From CAVQGZ01 sp964400785 (GTDB lineage: Bacteria; Actinomycetota; Actinomycetes; Jiangellales; Jiangellaceae): a stretch of DNA of 64,000 nucleotides. The translations under genes were made by a program, and so were the position numbers. The notes below the pieces were generated by a model. That model saw nothing but the letters and a program-made list of their open reading frames with translations. It did no database searches and was not told where the DNA came from. The stretch covers positions 1 through 64,000 of the forward strand of contig CAYNWB010000001.1 in the NCBI GenBank assembly GCA_964400785.1, written 5' to 3'. Shown one piece after another: positions 1 through 11,283 of this stretch (its first letter is position 1; each line of letters opens with the position of its first letter).

Positions 1-654
1 GTCGTCTACGACTGGACAGTCGCGCTGGTGGAGCAGGTGCGGGCACGGCTCGGGCGCGACCCTGTGGCGGTGGACGCCGGCTGCGGCGAGGGATACGGCA
101 CGCAGGCGTTGGCGGCACGGTGCCCGACCGTTGCGCTGGACTACGACGCGGCGGCGGCCCAGCATCTCGCTCGCGCCCGCCCGACCCTGCCTGCCCTGAG
201 GGGCAACCTCACTGACCTCCCGCTACGAGACGACACCGTCGACGTTCTCGTGAGCCTGCAGACGATCGAGCACCTGTGGGACCAGCCCCGCTTCGTGACC
301 GAGTGCGCCCGGGTGCTGCGCCCGGGTGGCCTGCTGGTGCTGAGCACTCCCAACCGCCACACGTTCCCACCGGGCAACGTGTTCCACCACCGTGAGCTGG
401 ATGCAGACGAGCTCGGCGAGCTGCTGACGCCGACGTTCGACGCCGTCGAGGTGCTCGGCGTGCACCACGCACCGCGGCTGCACTCGTGGGAGCAGCAGAA
501 CGGCGACATCGTGGACGCCCAGCTGTGCCGTCCTCCGCACGAGTGGTCACGGGACCTCGCCTCGACGGTGGCCGGCATCGGTACCGACGACTTCGTGGTC
601 GACGTCGAGGTCGCCACCTGCCTCGACCTGCTCGCCACGGCGCTGGCCCGATGA
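1..654 (+). CDS. class I SAM-dependent methyltransferase, 5'-truncated by window edge
   Basis: The reading frame is open from base 1, so the true start lies upstream; a GTG at 28 is internal to the frame and probably not the start. The visible 217 residues show a Rossmann-type SAM site (VDAGCGEGYG near the N-terminus), an acidic LDYD segment after strand 2, and the post-motif segment LRPGGLLVLSTPNRH. It ends in an ATGA overlap with the GH57 gene. Together with the downstream GH57 and GT4 genes it matches the order Rv3030-Rv3031-Rv3032 of mycobacteria, where the methyltransferase is associated with 6-O-methylglucose lipopolysaccharide. The methyl acceptor being a glucan is therefore inferred from context, not from the sequence. 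Methyltransferase identity is secure; substrate is not. Confidence 0.85.
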   Translation, partial: VVYDWTVALVEQVRARLGRDPVAVDAGCGEGYGTQALAARCPTVALDYDAAAAQHLARARPTLPALRGNLTDLPLRDDTVDVLVSLQTIEHLWDQPRFVTECARVLRPGGLLVLSTPNRHTFPPGNVFHHRELDADELGELLTPTFDAVEVLGVHHAPRLHSWEQQNGDIVDAQLCRPPHEWSRDLASTVAGIGTDDFVVDVEVATCLDLLATALAR

Positions 655-2325
655 CCCGACCCGTCGGCACGTTCGCCCTGGTGCTGCACACGCACCTGCC
701 CTGGCTGGCACACCACGGCCGGTGGCCGGTCGGCGAGGAGTGGCTGCACCAGGCCTGGGCGCAGTCGTACGCACCGCTGCTGGAGATGCTGCAGCGGCTC
801 GGCGAGCACGGACACCGCGACCTGCTCACGATCGGGGTCACCCCGGTGCTGGCCGCCCAGCTCGACGACGCCTACTGCCTGCGCGAGCACCACCGCTGGC
901 TCGCCGACTGGCAGCTGCGCGCCGACGACCTCAGCGGGCACCGCGACCCGACCTTGCGCCAGCAGGGCACCGACGAGGCCCGGCGGGCCCGCGCCGCCCT
1001 GCGAAGGTTCGAGCACCAGTGGGCATCCGGCGGGTCGCCGCGCTGGCGCGCCCTGGCCGAGTCCGGGGTCGTCGAGCTGCTCGGTGGTCCCGCCACGCAC
1101 CCGGTGCTCCCCCTGGTGCGCGAGCAGTGCTCCGGGGTCGAGCTGGTGATCTCGGGCGCCCGGCCCACCTCGGAGGTCCTGGCCCTGGGCGAGGAGCCCG
1201 GGGAAGTGGAAATGGACACCGGAACGGTCGATGCGGCAGACGACGAGCCGCGCGCCGGCCGGAATCGGCCGCTCGATGTAAGCNNNNNNNNNNGAGCCGG
1301 TGGCCGACCTTGCCCTGCAGACGGGACTGGACGACCACGTCGTGCGGCTCGGGCGCCGGCCCACAGGTATCTGGCTGCCCGAGTGTGCGTACGAACCCGG
1401 GCTGGAGCGCGTGCTGTCACGCCACGGCGTCACGCACCTGATGCTCGACGGGCCGTCCCTGCGAGGCGTCGGCGCCGACACCTCGCGCACCTGGAGCCTG
1501 GCCGACAGCGACGTCACCGTGGTCGGCCGCGACCTCGACGTGACGTACCGGGTGTGGTCGCCGCAGCGCGGGTACCCGGGTGGCTCGTGGTACCGCGACT
1601 TCCACGCCTACCACCACGACTCGGGGTTCAAGCTGTTCCGAGTGACCGGCGCCGGTGTGCCGTCGGAGCAGAAGGCCCCGTACGAGCCCGACCGGGCCCG
1701 CGCGGCGCTCGATGCCGACGTGGACGACTTCGTCGCGCTGGTGCACCGACGCCTGAGCGAGGTCGCCGCTGCCGCGGGGAGGCCGGGTCTGGTGGTGGCG
1801 GCGTACGACACCGAGCTCTTCGGCCACTGGTGGCACGAGGGGGTGGACTGGCTGGAGGCGGTGCTCCTCCGCCTCCCGCAGGCCGGCATCGAGGTCAGCA
1901 GCCTGGCTACCGCCATCTCCCGCATGCCTGCGGAGGCCGTCGTGCGCCCCGAGCGCAGCTCGTGGGGGCTGGGCAAGCACCTGGGCGTCTGGGAGGGCCC
2001 GGAGGTGGCCGGCATGCTCGCGCAGCAGCGGGCGGCCCAGGATGCACTGCTGGCGGCCGTGGCGCAGCGCACGAGCGACCCGCTCGCGCGAGACCCGTGG
2101 CTGGACGAGCTCGCCGAGCAGGTGCTGCTGGCCTGTGCGAGCGACTGGCCGTTCATGGTGAGCCACCACTCGTCCGCCGACTACGCACGCGATCGCCTGG
2201 ACGACCACCTGCAGCAGGTGGACCGCCTGGTGGCTGCTGGCCGTCCCAGCGACGTCGATGCCACGACCAGGCCGTTCGGGCACGTCGACGCTCGCCTTCT
2301 CACCCAGGTCGCACGAGGCGGCTGA
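651..2325 (+). CDS. GH57 (DUF1957-type) alpha-1,4-glucan branching enzyme, interrupted by an assembly gap
   Basis: ATG at 651 overlaps the methyltransferase stop. The N-terminal part begins TRPVGTFALVLHTHLPWL, the typical GH57 first strand. After the gap the protein resumes with a different register and contains GIWLPECAY (catalytic Glu codon 1381-1383) and YDTELFGHWWHEG (catalytic Asp codon 1807-1809), both diagnostic of GH57 branching enzymes. The family's expected sequence runs almost directly from HPVLPLVRE (to 1124) into PVADLALQTG (from 1297), so 1125-1293 looks like inserted or misassembled sequence rather than enzyme. Closest named relative by layout is Rv3031. Either the gene is intact in the cell and broken only in the assembly, or it is disrupted by an unresolved element; see the finding. 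Confidence 0.8.
1125..1293. other. foreign segment plus 10-N assembly gap inside the GH57 gene
   Basis: Bases 1284-1293 are N. The 159 bases before them are not explained by the GH57 family, although they are in frame with its N-terminal half. The triplet GAG stands at both borders (1122-1124 and 1294-1296), and joining at that triplet restores a continuous GH57 reading frame. I see no transposase signature in either strand of this short piece, so I cannot name an element. A contig end reaching into a multicopy repeat is one explanation, a scaffolding error another. Confidence 0.6.
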
Positions 2326-2638
2326 GCCCCCAGCCCAGCACCAGCCACACCGACGCGCTCACCGCGAGCACGGCTGCCAGAGCGTGGTTCGGGTCGTCGA
2401 TGCTCACCAGCCGTGTCAGCAGCGCGTCGACGGGACCGGCCAGCACCGAGGCCGTGGTGGTCAGCCACAGCCCGGCTCCGGTGTCCGCCCACCCGGCCAG
2501 GGCGACGAGCGCCGCCAGCGCCGCGACCGCGGCGAGTGCTGCACCCACCCCGAACGCCGCCTCCGCAGCCGTGTCGAGCAGGCGAGCCCACAACGGCCGG
2601 GCAGCGGTGGTCGCCCGTCCCCGCGCAGCGCCTGCCAT
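2300..2638 (-). CDS. small integral membrane protein, unknown function
   Basis: A 112-residue protein with about three hydrophobic stretches (AFGVGAALAAVAALAALVAL, a second around GLWLTTTASVLAG, and a C-terminal HALAAVLAVSASVWLVLGWG). ATG at 2638. It is antiparallel to its neighbours: its 3' end overlaps the GH57 gene by 26 bp, and its start is 46 bp from the divergent GT4 start. I do not recognise a domain. Its place between the GH57 and GT4 genes of a glucan locus is the only functional hint. Confidence 0.6.
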   Translation of the reverse strand: MAGAARGRATTAARPLWARLLDTAAEAAFGVGAALAAVAALAALVALAGWADTGAGLWLTTTASVLAGPVDALLTRLVSIDDPNHALAAVLAVSASVWLVLGWGLSRLVRPG

Positions 2639-2684
2639 GGCGGCATTGTCCCTCCGCGAAGGCTCGTCAGTACGCTGCGACGCC

Positions 2685-3878
2685 GTGCCGGCGTTGCGTG
2701 TCCTGATGGTGTCCTGGGAGTACCCGCCGGTGATGTACGGGGGGCTCGGACGTCACGTGCACGCCCTCAGCGGGTCGTTGGCCCGGGCCGGCCAGGACGT
2801 CGTGGTGCTCACCCAGGCACCCGAGGGTCGTACCGTCCCGGCACCGGCCGGCGAGGGCGAACCCAGGGTCGTGCGCGCACCGCTGGAGCAAGGCTTCCCC
2901 GACGTCTACGCCGACACCGCGGGCTTCGTCAGGGCACTGCAGGCGCGACTCGTGAACGCCCAGGCCGATTCCCTGGCCGACTGGCGCCCCGACGTGGTGC
3001 ACGGCCACGACTGGGTGGTCGCCGAGGCGTCGACGACGCTCGCGCAGAGATTCGGAGTGCCACTCGTCGCGACGGTGCACGCCACGGAGTCCGGCCTGTA
3101 CCACGGGCACCTCGACGGCGGTTTCTCCCGCTGGCGGGACGAGGTCGAACGGGCGCTGGTGGCTCGGGCCGACCGAACCATCGTGTGCTCGCAGGCGATG
3201 CGCACCGAGGTGGTGACCGCACTCGGAGCCGACCCCGACCGCGTGGTCGTGGTGCCGAACGGGGTCGATCTCTCGAGGTGGCAGACCAGCCCGCAGGAGC
3301 GAGCCGTGGCACGGGAGCGGCTCGGCGTCGCCGACGGCCCGCTGCTCGTGCTGGTGGGTCGCCTCGAGCACGAGAAGGGGGCCGCGGACGCGATCGACGC
3401 CCTGGCGCTGCTGGGCGCGACCCGACCGACGGCGCACCTGGTGCTGGTCGGGGATGGCGCCCGAGCCGACGACCTGAGCGAGCGCGCCGCCGCCCGCGGT
3501 GTGGGCGAGCGCGTGCACCAGGTGGGTCGGCTGCCGGACCGAGAGGTCGCGGCCGTCGTCGGCGCCTCCGACGTCGCGCTGGTGCCGTCACGCTACGAAC
3601 CGTTCGGACTCGTCGCGCTCGAGGCGATGGCCGCCGGGACGCCGGTGGTGGTCACCCGCACGGGCGGGCTGCCCGAGGTCGTCGAGCACGGACACACCGG
3701 CGCGGTGGTTCCACCGGCCGATCCAGCAGCCCTTGCCGCTGCCGTTGACGGGCTGCTCGACGACCCGGCCCGGGGCCGTCTGCTGGGCGCCAACGCCACG
3801 ACGGTTGTCGCCCAGCGCTACGGATGGGCCCCGGTCGCTGCGGCGACCGCCGCCATCTACGCCGACGTCCTCGACTGA
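2685..3878 (+). CDS. GT4 glycosyltransferase (glycogen-synthase-like alpha-1,4-glucosyltransferase)
   Basis: A 397-residue GT-B glycosyltransferase starting at GTG 2685 with VPALRVLMVSWEYPP, followed by the GGLGRHVHAL acceptor-side loop typical of GlgA/GlgM-like GT4 enzymes. The C-terminal domain has LVLVGRLEHEKG and the E-x7-E donor motif EPFGLVALE (Glu305 and Glu313). Enzymes of this group transfer glucose from ADP- or UDP-glucose onto alpha-1,4-glucan or onto glucose 1-phosphate. In mycobacteria the gene at this position (Rv3032) elongates the MGLP/glycogen chain, whereas GlgM makes maltose 1-phosphate; the sequence alone does not separate these. The end overlaps the convergent acyltransferase by 22 bp. 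Confidence 0.88.
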   Translation: MPALRVLMVSWEYPPVMYGGLGRHVHALSGSLARAGQDVVVLTQAPEGRTVPAPAGEGEPRVVRAPLEQGFPDVYADTAGFVRALQARLVNAQADSLADWRPDVVHGHDWVVAEASTTLAQRFGVPLVATVHATESGLYHGHLDGGFSRWRDEVERALVARADRTIVCSQAMRTEVVTALGADPDRVVVVPNGVDLSRWQTSPQERAVARERLGVADGPLLVLVGRLEHEKGAADAIDALALLGATRPTAHLVLVGDGARADDLSERAAARGVGERVHQVGRLPDREVAAVVGASDVALVPSRYEPFGLVALEAMAAGTPVVVTRTGGLPEVVEHGHTGAVVPPADPAALAAAVDGLLDDPARGRLLGANATTVVAQRYGWAPVAAATAAIYADVLD

Positions 3879-4582
3879 CGTGCCGCGCGCTCGGTCTTGG
3901 CCGCGATGTCGGCCAGCGCTGCCCGCCGCTGCGCGTCGGCGGCGTAGACGGCACGACGGTCCTTGAGCACCCTCGCCGGCACTCCCCCGACGACTGCGTA
4001 GTCAGGCACGACACCGCGCACGACGCTGTGGGCGGCCAGGACGGTCCCCGTCCCGACGTCGCTGCCGCGCAGGACGCTCACCTTCGTCCCCATCCAGCAG
4101 TCACCGGCCACGCGGACGGGTGCCTTGACGATCCCCTGGTCCTTGATCGGCACGGTCACGTCCTCGGTGCGATGGTCGAAGTCGCAGATGTAGACCCAGT
4201 CGGCGACCAGCGTCCGCGGCCCGATGTCGATGTCGAGGTAGCAGGTGACGGTGTTGTCGTGCCCGAAGACGGTCTTGTCACCGATGCGCATCGTGCCCTC
4301 GTGCACGAGCAGCCGGTTGGCGTCCCCGAGGTGCACCCAGCGACCCAGCACGAGCCGGGCGTGACCAGGTCGCACCTGCACTCGCACGCCCCGGCCGAGA
4401 AAGACGAAGCCCTGGGTGACGAGGTTGCCGTGCCGCGCGAAGCGCAGCTTGAGCAGCAGGAAGCGCCAGTAGCGCACCAGGTACCACGGTGTCCAGGCAC
4501 GGTGGCGCACCACCCAGCGCAGGGACTCGAGCGTGAGGAACCGTGCCGAGCGGTACGAGCCGTAGCGGTCGCGGCGACGCAC
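3857..4582 (-). CDS. left-handed beta-helix (hexapeptide) acyltransferase
   Basis: The second half is built of hexapeptide-repeat turns (GRWVHLGDANRLLVHEG, IGPRTLVADWVYICDFDH, VAGDCWMGTKVSVLRG, VGTGTVLAAHSVVRGVV) ending in the family's PDYAVVGGVPARVLKDR clamp. The N-terminal 75 residues are basic and aromatic, with WYLVRYWRFLLLKLRF possibly membrane-associating. I chose GTG at 4582, preceded by AGGG; an in-frame TTG at 4627 would add 15 residues. Position and orientation match Rv3034c in the mycobacterial MGLP region, so an acyl transfer onto the polysaccharide (for example acetate or succinate) is plausible but inferred. Convergent with the GT4 gene. Confidence 0.82.
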   Translation of the reverse strand: MRRRDRYGSYRSARFLTLESLRWVVRHRAWTPWYLVRYWRFLLLKLRFARHGNLVTQGFVFLGRGVRVQVRPGHARLVLGRWVHLGDANRLLVHEGTMRIGDKTVFGHDNTVTCYLDIDIGPRTLVADWVYICDFDHRTEDVTVPIKDQGIVKAPVRVAGDCWMGTKVSVLRGSDVGTGTVLAAHSVVRGVVPDYAVVGGVPARVLKDRRAVYAADAQRRAALADIAAKTERAARQSRTSA

Positions 4583-4659
4583 CCGCTCGACCCTAGACGT
4601 TCGTCTGGTGTTAGCCGACTGTGACAAGCCCGAAACACTCGGGTGCCACCGTCGTCGGC

Positions 4660-5271
4660 ATGAGCATGACCTATCCCTGGAGGACGTCGGCCGCGCCGGC
4701 GATCACCCAGCCCACCCTTGCCACTCTGACCGACGGACGCACCCTCACCATCCGCGGAGCCGAGCACCACGACCTCGCCGAGCTGAAGGCGATGCACGCC
4801 CGCTGCAGCAGCACGACGCTGGCTGCCCGCTACCTGACCAACGGTCGGGCCCCCAGCGGCCGGCTCGTGGCCTCCCTGCTGCGCACCGACATCGCCCTGG
4901 TCGCTCAGGCGCCCACCGGCTCGCTCGTCGCCCTGGGCAACGTCGCCACCGCGGAGGAGGACCCTGCGGTGGCCGAGCTGGCCGTCGTCGTCGAGGACGC
5001 GTGGCAGCACGGCGGCCTGGGCGTGGCGGTGCTGCGCCAGCTCGTCGCCGGTGCCCGCATCAGCGGGTACCGCGAGGTGGTGGCCATCGCACCCACGCTC
5101 GGAGGCTGGGTGCACACCGAGCTGGCCGCCCTCGGCGAACCGCTGCTGCAACGCACGCCGTTCGGCGAGGCGGTGGTGCGCCTCACCCTTGCCCCGCATC
5201 ACGTCGGCCTGCTGGGCAGGCCCGTCCGGGCCATGGCCCGGACGGCCGTCAGCCGCTTCGACGTGGCTTGA
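4660..5271 (+). CDS. GNAT-family N-acetyltransferase
   Basis: About 203 residues from ATG 4660 (an in-frame GTG at 4621 and ATG at 4666 are alternatives; none has a clear ribosome binding site). The core AVAELAVVVEDAWQHGGLG followed by VAVLRQLVAGAR is GNAT motif A with the pyrophosphate-binding Q-x-x-G-x-G turn. The beginning TLTDGRTLTIRGAEHHDL is the usual first strand. Members of this type also occur as acyl-CoA-dependent regulatory acetylases, but no partner domain is present here. It is divergent from the acyltransferase and its end overlaps the convergent methyltransferase by 23 bp. Substrate unknown. Confidence 0.8.
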   Translation: MSMTYPWRTSAAPAITQPTLATLTDGRTLTIRGAEHHDLAELKAMHARCSSTTLAARYLTNGRAPSGRLVASLLRTDIALVAQAPTGSLVALGNVATAEEDPAVAELAVVVEDAWQHGGLGVAVLRQLVAGARISGYREVVAIAPTLGGWVHTELAALGEPLLQRTPFGEAVVRLTLAPHHVGLLGRPVRAMARTAVSRFDVA

Positions 5272-6229
5272 TGCCGGTCACAGAGACGTTGTAGAAGAGC
5301 TTGTCCGGCACGACCTTTGCCAGCACCCGGTCCACCGCGGAGAGTCTCTGCCACGACGAGTACGAGAACTGCGCCCAGCGGCGTCCCAGCCGGTCGGGGC
5401 GTACGGCGTACTCCACGGTTCTCACCGGCCAGCCGAACCACGAGGCGGTGAGCTCCTCGGTGACCGTGTGCACGTCGACAGCACCGGCACGCAGCACGGT
5501 GCGGGCGAGCGCGTCGGGGTCGAACGTGTGCAGGTCGACCACCCACTCCAGGGCCGCCGCGCGAGACGACGCGTCGAGCTCCTCGCGTGGGCGAGCCCAG
5601 TGAGCACGAAGACCGGGCAGCGCCGTCACCCGAGTGGTGGCCTGCCATGTCACCTGTCCGAGGCGCCGAGCGATGCGGTCACCGATGGTCGTCGGCTCGC
5701 CGCAGATCACCACTCGCCCACCGGGACGCAGCACGCGCAGCATCTCGCGGAACGCCTGCTCCACGTCCGGGACGTGGTGGATCACGGCGTGCCCGATCAC
5801 CAGGTCGAACGAGTCGTCCGGGTACGGCAGCGCCTCGGCGTCGGCCACCCGGCCCTGCACCGACAGACCGGCCTGCACCGCGTTGCGCTCGGCTGCCTCC
5901 ACCATGCCCGGCGACAGGTCCGTCACGTGCAGGGGTCCGGCCAGCACCCCGGCCAACGCCAGGTTGAGGGTGAAGAAGCCGGTGCCGGCCCCGATCTCGA
6001 GGGTCTCGCCGTAGGGCCAGCCGTCCCGGCCGGCGACGGCCTCGAACCTGTCGGCGGCATAGGACTGGCAGCGGTCGTCGTAGGAGATCGACCACTTCTC
6101 GTCGTAGGTGGCTGCCTCCCAGTCGTGGTAGAGCACCTGGGCGAGCTTGGTGTCACGCCACGCCGCCTCGACGTCCTCGGCAGTGGCCGACGGGCGGGGA
6201 TCGGGCCGGGCCTGCGGGTTCGTGCTCAC
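5249..6229 (-). CDS. SAM-dependent methyltransferase (Rv3038c-like)
   Basis: A 326-residue class I methyltransferase. Motif I is GETLEIGAGTGFFTLNLALAG near residue 90, followed by DLSPGMVEAAERNA, an ADAEALPYPDDSFDLVIGH segment, and LRVLRPGGRVVICGEP. The N-terminal 75 residues (YHDWEAATYDEKWSISYDDR) and the long C-terminal extension are typical of a mycobacterial family found next to echA17. It lies 4 bp downstream of the enoyl-CoA hydratase gene, as Rv3038c follows Rv3039c. Its acceptor is unknown; glucan O-methylation is a contextual guess. Confidence 0.85.
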   Translation of the reverse strand: MSTNPQARPDPRPSATAEDVEAAWRDTKLAQVLYHDWEAATYDEKWSISYDDRCQSYAADRFEAVAGRDGWPYGETLEIGAGTGFFTLNLALAGVLAGPLHVTDLSPGMVEAAERNAVQAGLSVQGRVADAEALPYPDDSFDLVIGHAVIHHVPDVEQAFREMLRVLRPGGRVVICGEPTTIGDRIARRLGQVTWQATTRVTALPGLRAHWARPREELDASSRAAALEWVVDLHTFDPDALARTVLRAGAVDVHTVTEELTASWFGWPVRTVEYAVRPDRLGRRWAQFSYSSWQRLSAVDRVLAKVVPDKLFYNVSVTGIKPRRSG

Positions 6230-6233
6230 CGGC

Positions 6234-7013
6234 TCACCGACCCTCGAACCGGGCAGACCCCGGTCCGTCGTCGATGAACGACCGCATCCCGCTGACCCGG
6301 TCGGCTGTCGCGAACAACCCGGCGAACTGCATCCGCTCGATCTCCAACCCCGTCGTCACATCCGTCTCCACACCAACGTCGATGGCTTGCTTGGCCGCCC
6401 GCAGCGCGTACGCCGGCCCGTCGGCGAACTGCGCCGCCCACGTCCTGGCCTCGGCGTAGACGTCGTCCGGTGGCACCACCCGGTCCACCAGGCCGATCGC
6501 CAGCGCCTCCTGCGCGCCCACGAAGCGACCGGTGAAGATCAGGTCCTTGGCCTTCGCGGGCCCGACGAGCCGAGGCAGTCGCTGCGTGCCTCCGGCGCCG
6601 GGGATGATGCCGAGCCTGATCTCGGGCTGGCCGAGCTTCGCGTTGTCCCCGGCCACGCGGACGTCGCAGCACAGGGCCAGCTCGCATCCGCCGCCCAGCG
6701 CGAACCCGGTGACGGCAGCCACGGTGGGCTTGGGGATGCGGGCCACGGCGGTGAACGCGTCCTGCAGGGCTCGAGACCGGTCCACCACCTCCGTGTAGTC
6801 CCACTCGACCATCTCGGTGACGTCGGCTCCCGCGGCGAAGACGCGAGGGCCCCCGTAGACGACCACAGCCCGCACGTCGTGCCGCCGGCTCGCCTCGTCG
6901 GCCACCAGCGCCAGCTCGTCCTGCACCTGCACCGAGAGCACGTTCATGGGCGGGCGGTCGAGTCGGATGGTGCCGACACCGCCGTCCACGTCCAGGCGCA
7001 CGAGGTTCGACAT
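6234..7013 (-). CDS. enoyl-CoA hydratase/isomerase family protein (EchA17-like)
   Basis: A 259-residue crotonase-fold protein from ATG 7013. It shows the CoA-binding VYGGPRVFAAGADVTEM, the oxyanion-hole segment VTGFALGGGCELALCCD, and LGQPEIRLGIIPGAGGTQRL carrying the catalytic-type Glu of hydratases, so true enoyl-CoA hydratase activity is likely. It would convert trans-2-enoyl-CoA to (3S)-hydroxyacyl-CoA. It heads a two-gene unit with the methyltransferase, and its position equals Rv3039c (echA17). It could also supply the crotonase step for the C4-CoA genes 25 kb away, but nothing ties it to them beyond family. Confidence 0.88.
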   Translation of the reverse strand: MSNLVRLDVDGGVGTIRLDRPPMNVLSVQVQDELALVADEASRRHDVRAVVVYGGPRVFAAGADVTEMVEWDYTEVVDRSRALQDAFTAVARIPKPTVAAVTGFALGGGCELALCCDVRVAGDNAKLGQPEIRLGIIPGAGGTQRLPRLVGPAKAKDLIFTGRFVGAQEALAIGLVDRVVPPDDVYAEARTWAAQFADGPAYALRAAKQAIDVGVETDVTTGLEIERMQFAGLFATADRVSGMRSFIDDGPGSARFEGR

Positions 7014-7075
7014 CGACGCGCAGCCTAGCCGCCGCCTTGACTGGCGGATCGCCGGGCGGGAGGCACAATGCGGCG

Positions 7076-9256
<2,181 letters not shown>

Positions 9257-9288
9257 GTTGAGCGCGCGAATGCTGTTGGATCGGTCAC

Positions 9289-11283
9289 GTGACTGGTCGC
9301 ATCCCCGTGCTCGACGTCCACCCGGTCGTGAACTGTGCCGAGTACCCGGCCAAGTGCGTCGTCGGTGAGCCCTTCGAGATCTCCGCCACGGTGTTCCGCG
9401 AAGGCCACGACGCGGTGCGCGCGACCGCGGTGCTCTCCGGCCCCGACGGGACGCAGCGCGTCAGCGTGCCCATGAAGCCTGGCGCGCCCGGCAGCGACCG
9501 TTGGCACGCCACGGTGGCTGCCGACGAGGTCGGCGAGTGGGGGATGTCGGTGCAGGGCTGGTCCGACCCGTACGGGACGTGGCGGCACACGGCAGAGATC
9601 AAGGTGCCCGCAGGCATCGACGTCGACCTGGTGCTGGCCGAGGGAGCCATGCTGCTGGACCGGGCGCTCGAGCAGCTGCCCGCCGATCGCACCGGCGAGC
9701 AGCAGGTGCTCGCCCACGCTCGAGACGGCCTTCGCGACGCCGCGCGTCCCGACGAGGTGCGACTGGCGGCGGCCCTGGAGGCAGAGGTCGTCGAGGTGCT
9801 CCAGCGCTTCCCTCTGCGCGACCTGGTCACGACGGCGGGGCCGTACCCCCTGGTCGTGGAACGGCAGCGAGCCCTGTACGGGTCGTGGTACGAGTTCTTC
9901 CCGCGCTCCGAGGGCGCTCGTCGCGCCAAGGACGGCTCGTGGGTGTCGGGCACCTTCGCCACGGCCGCCCGGCGGCTGCCGGCGGTGGCCGACATGGGGT
10001 TCGACGTGGTCTACCTGCCGCCCATCCACCCGATCGGCAGGGCGTTCCGCAAGGGTCCCAACAACACCCTGACGCCGGGACCGTACGACCCGGGCGTGCC
10101 CTGGGCGATCGGGGCCGCCGAGGGCGGGCACGACGCCATCCACCCCGACCTGGGCACGATGGACGACTTCGACGCGTTCGTCGCCACCGCACACGACCTC
10201 GGCCTGGAGATCGCGCTCGACCTGGCGCTGCAGGCCTCCCCGGACCATCCCTGGGTGAGTGAGCACCCCGAGTGGTTCAACGTGCGTGTCGACGGGTCCA
10301 TCGCCTACGCGGAGAACCCCCCGAAGAAGTACCAGGACATCTACCCGGTCAACTTCGACACCGACCCCGAGGGCATCTACGCCGAGGTGCTGCGCATCGT
10401 GCGGCTGTGGATGTCGCACGGGGTGCGCATCTTTCGCGTCGACAACCCGCACACCAAGCCCGTCAGCTTCTGGCACCGGCTGCTCACCGAGATCCGCCGC
10501 ACCGACCCCGACGTGATCTTCCTGGCCGAGGCGTTCACCCGTCCGGCGATGATGCACACCCTGGCCAAGGTCGGCTTCCAGCAGTCCTACACCTACTTCA
10601 CCTGGCGCAACGGCAAGGACGAGCTGACGCAGTACGCCGGGCAGCTGCGTGAGTCGGCCACGTACATGAGGCCGAACTTCTTCGTCAACACGCCCGACAT
10701 CCTGCACGCCTACCTGCAGTACGGGGGCCCGGCGGCGTTCAAGATCCGCGCGGTTCTCGCCTCGATGCTCTCCCCCACCTGGGGCGTCTACGCCGGGTAC
10801 GAGCTGTTCGAGCACGTGGCCCTGCGCCCGGGGTCGGAGGAGTACCTCGACTCGGAGAAGTACCAGTACCGCCCGCGAGACTGGGCCGCCTACGAGCCGG
10901 GTGGACCCCGTGAGGGCGAGAGCCTGGCGCCCTACCTGACCCGGCTCAACGAGATCCGGCGCGCCCACCCCTCCCTGCACCTGCTGCGCAACCTGCGGTT
11001 CCACCACACCGACGACCCGGACGTCATCGCGTTCAGCAAGAGCCGCCACGACGGCGCCGAGGACGACACCGTGATCGTCGTGGTCAACGTCGACCCCCAC
11101 GGGGCGCGCGAGACGAAGGTGTGGCTGGACATGCCGGCACTCGGCTTCGACTGGCACGAGACCTTCTCCGCCCACGACGAGATCTCCGGTCGCACCTATC
11201 GCTGGGGGCACGGCAACTACGTCCGGCTCGACCCCGGCGTCGAGCCTGCGCACGTCCTGAGCGTGCGCCGGTGGTCGTGGTGA
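9289..11283 (+). CDS. glgE: alpha-1,4-glucan:maltose-1-phosphate maltosyltransferase GlgE
   Basis: A 664-residue GH13 subfamily 3 protein, which extends linear alpha-1,4-glucan from maltose 1-phosphate. It begins at GTG 9289 with the beta-sandwich N domain (GRIPVLDVHPVVNC). The catalytic barrel has YLPPIHPIGRAFRKGPNN and FRVDNPHTKPVSFW, whose Asp385 is the nucleophile equivalent. VIFLAEAFTRP supplies Glu414 as acid/base; the spacing of 29 residues equals that of characterised GlgE (Asp394/Glu423 in Streptomyces). The stop overlaps the treS start (GTGA), implying translational coupling with the genes that make its substrate. Confidence 0.97.
   Translation: MTGRIPVLDVHPVVNCAEYPAKCVVGEPFEISATVFREGHDAVRATAVLSGPDGTQRVSVPMKPGAPGSDRWHATVAADEVGEWGMSVQGWSDPYGTWRHTAEIKVPAGIDVDLVLAEGAMLLDRALEQLPADRTGEQQVLAHARDGLRDAARPDEVRLAAALEAEVVEVLQRFPLRDLVTTAGPYPLVVERQRALYGSWYEFFPRSEGARRAKDGSWVSGTFATAARRLPAVADMGFDVVYLPPIHPIGRAFRKGPNNTLTPGPYDPGVPWAIGAAEGGHDAIHPDLGTMDDFDAFVATAHDLGLEIALDLALQASPDHPWVSEHPEWFNVRVDGSIAYAENPPKKYQDIYPVNFDTDPEGIYAEVLRIVRLWMSHGVRIFRVDNPHTKPVSFWHRLLTEIRRTDPDVIFLAEAFTRPAMMHTLAKVGFQQSYTYFTWRNGKDELTQYAGQLRESATYMRPNFFVNTPDILHAYLQYGGPAAFKIRAVLASMLSPTWGVYAGYELFEHVALRPGSEEYLDSEKYQYRPRDWAAYEPGGPREGESLAPYLTRLNEIRRAHPSLHLLRNLRFHHTDDPDVIAFSKSRHDGAEDDTVIVVVNVDPHGARETKVWLDMPALGFDWHETFSAHDEISGRTYRWGHGNYVRLDPGVEPAHVLSVRRWSW

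Noticed and set aside
1125..1283. A fragment of a named insertion sequence
   Set aside because: No transposase motif or terminal inverted repeat can be read in the 159 bases, so naming a family would be guesswork.
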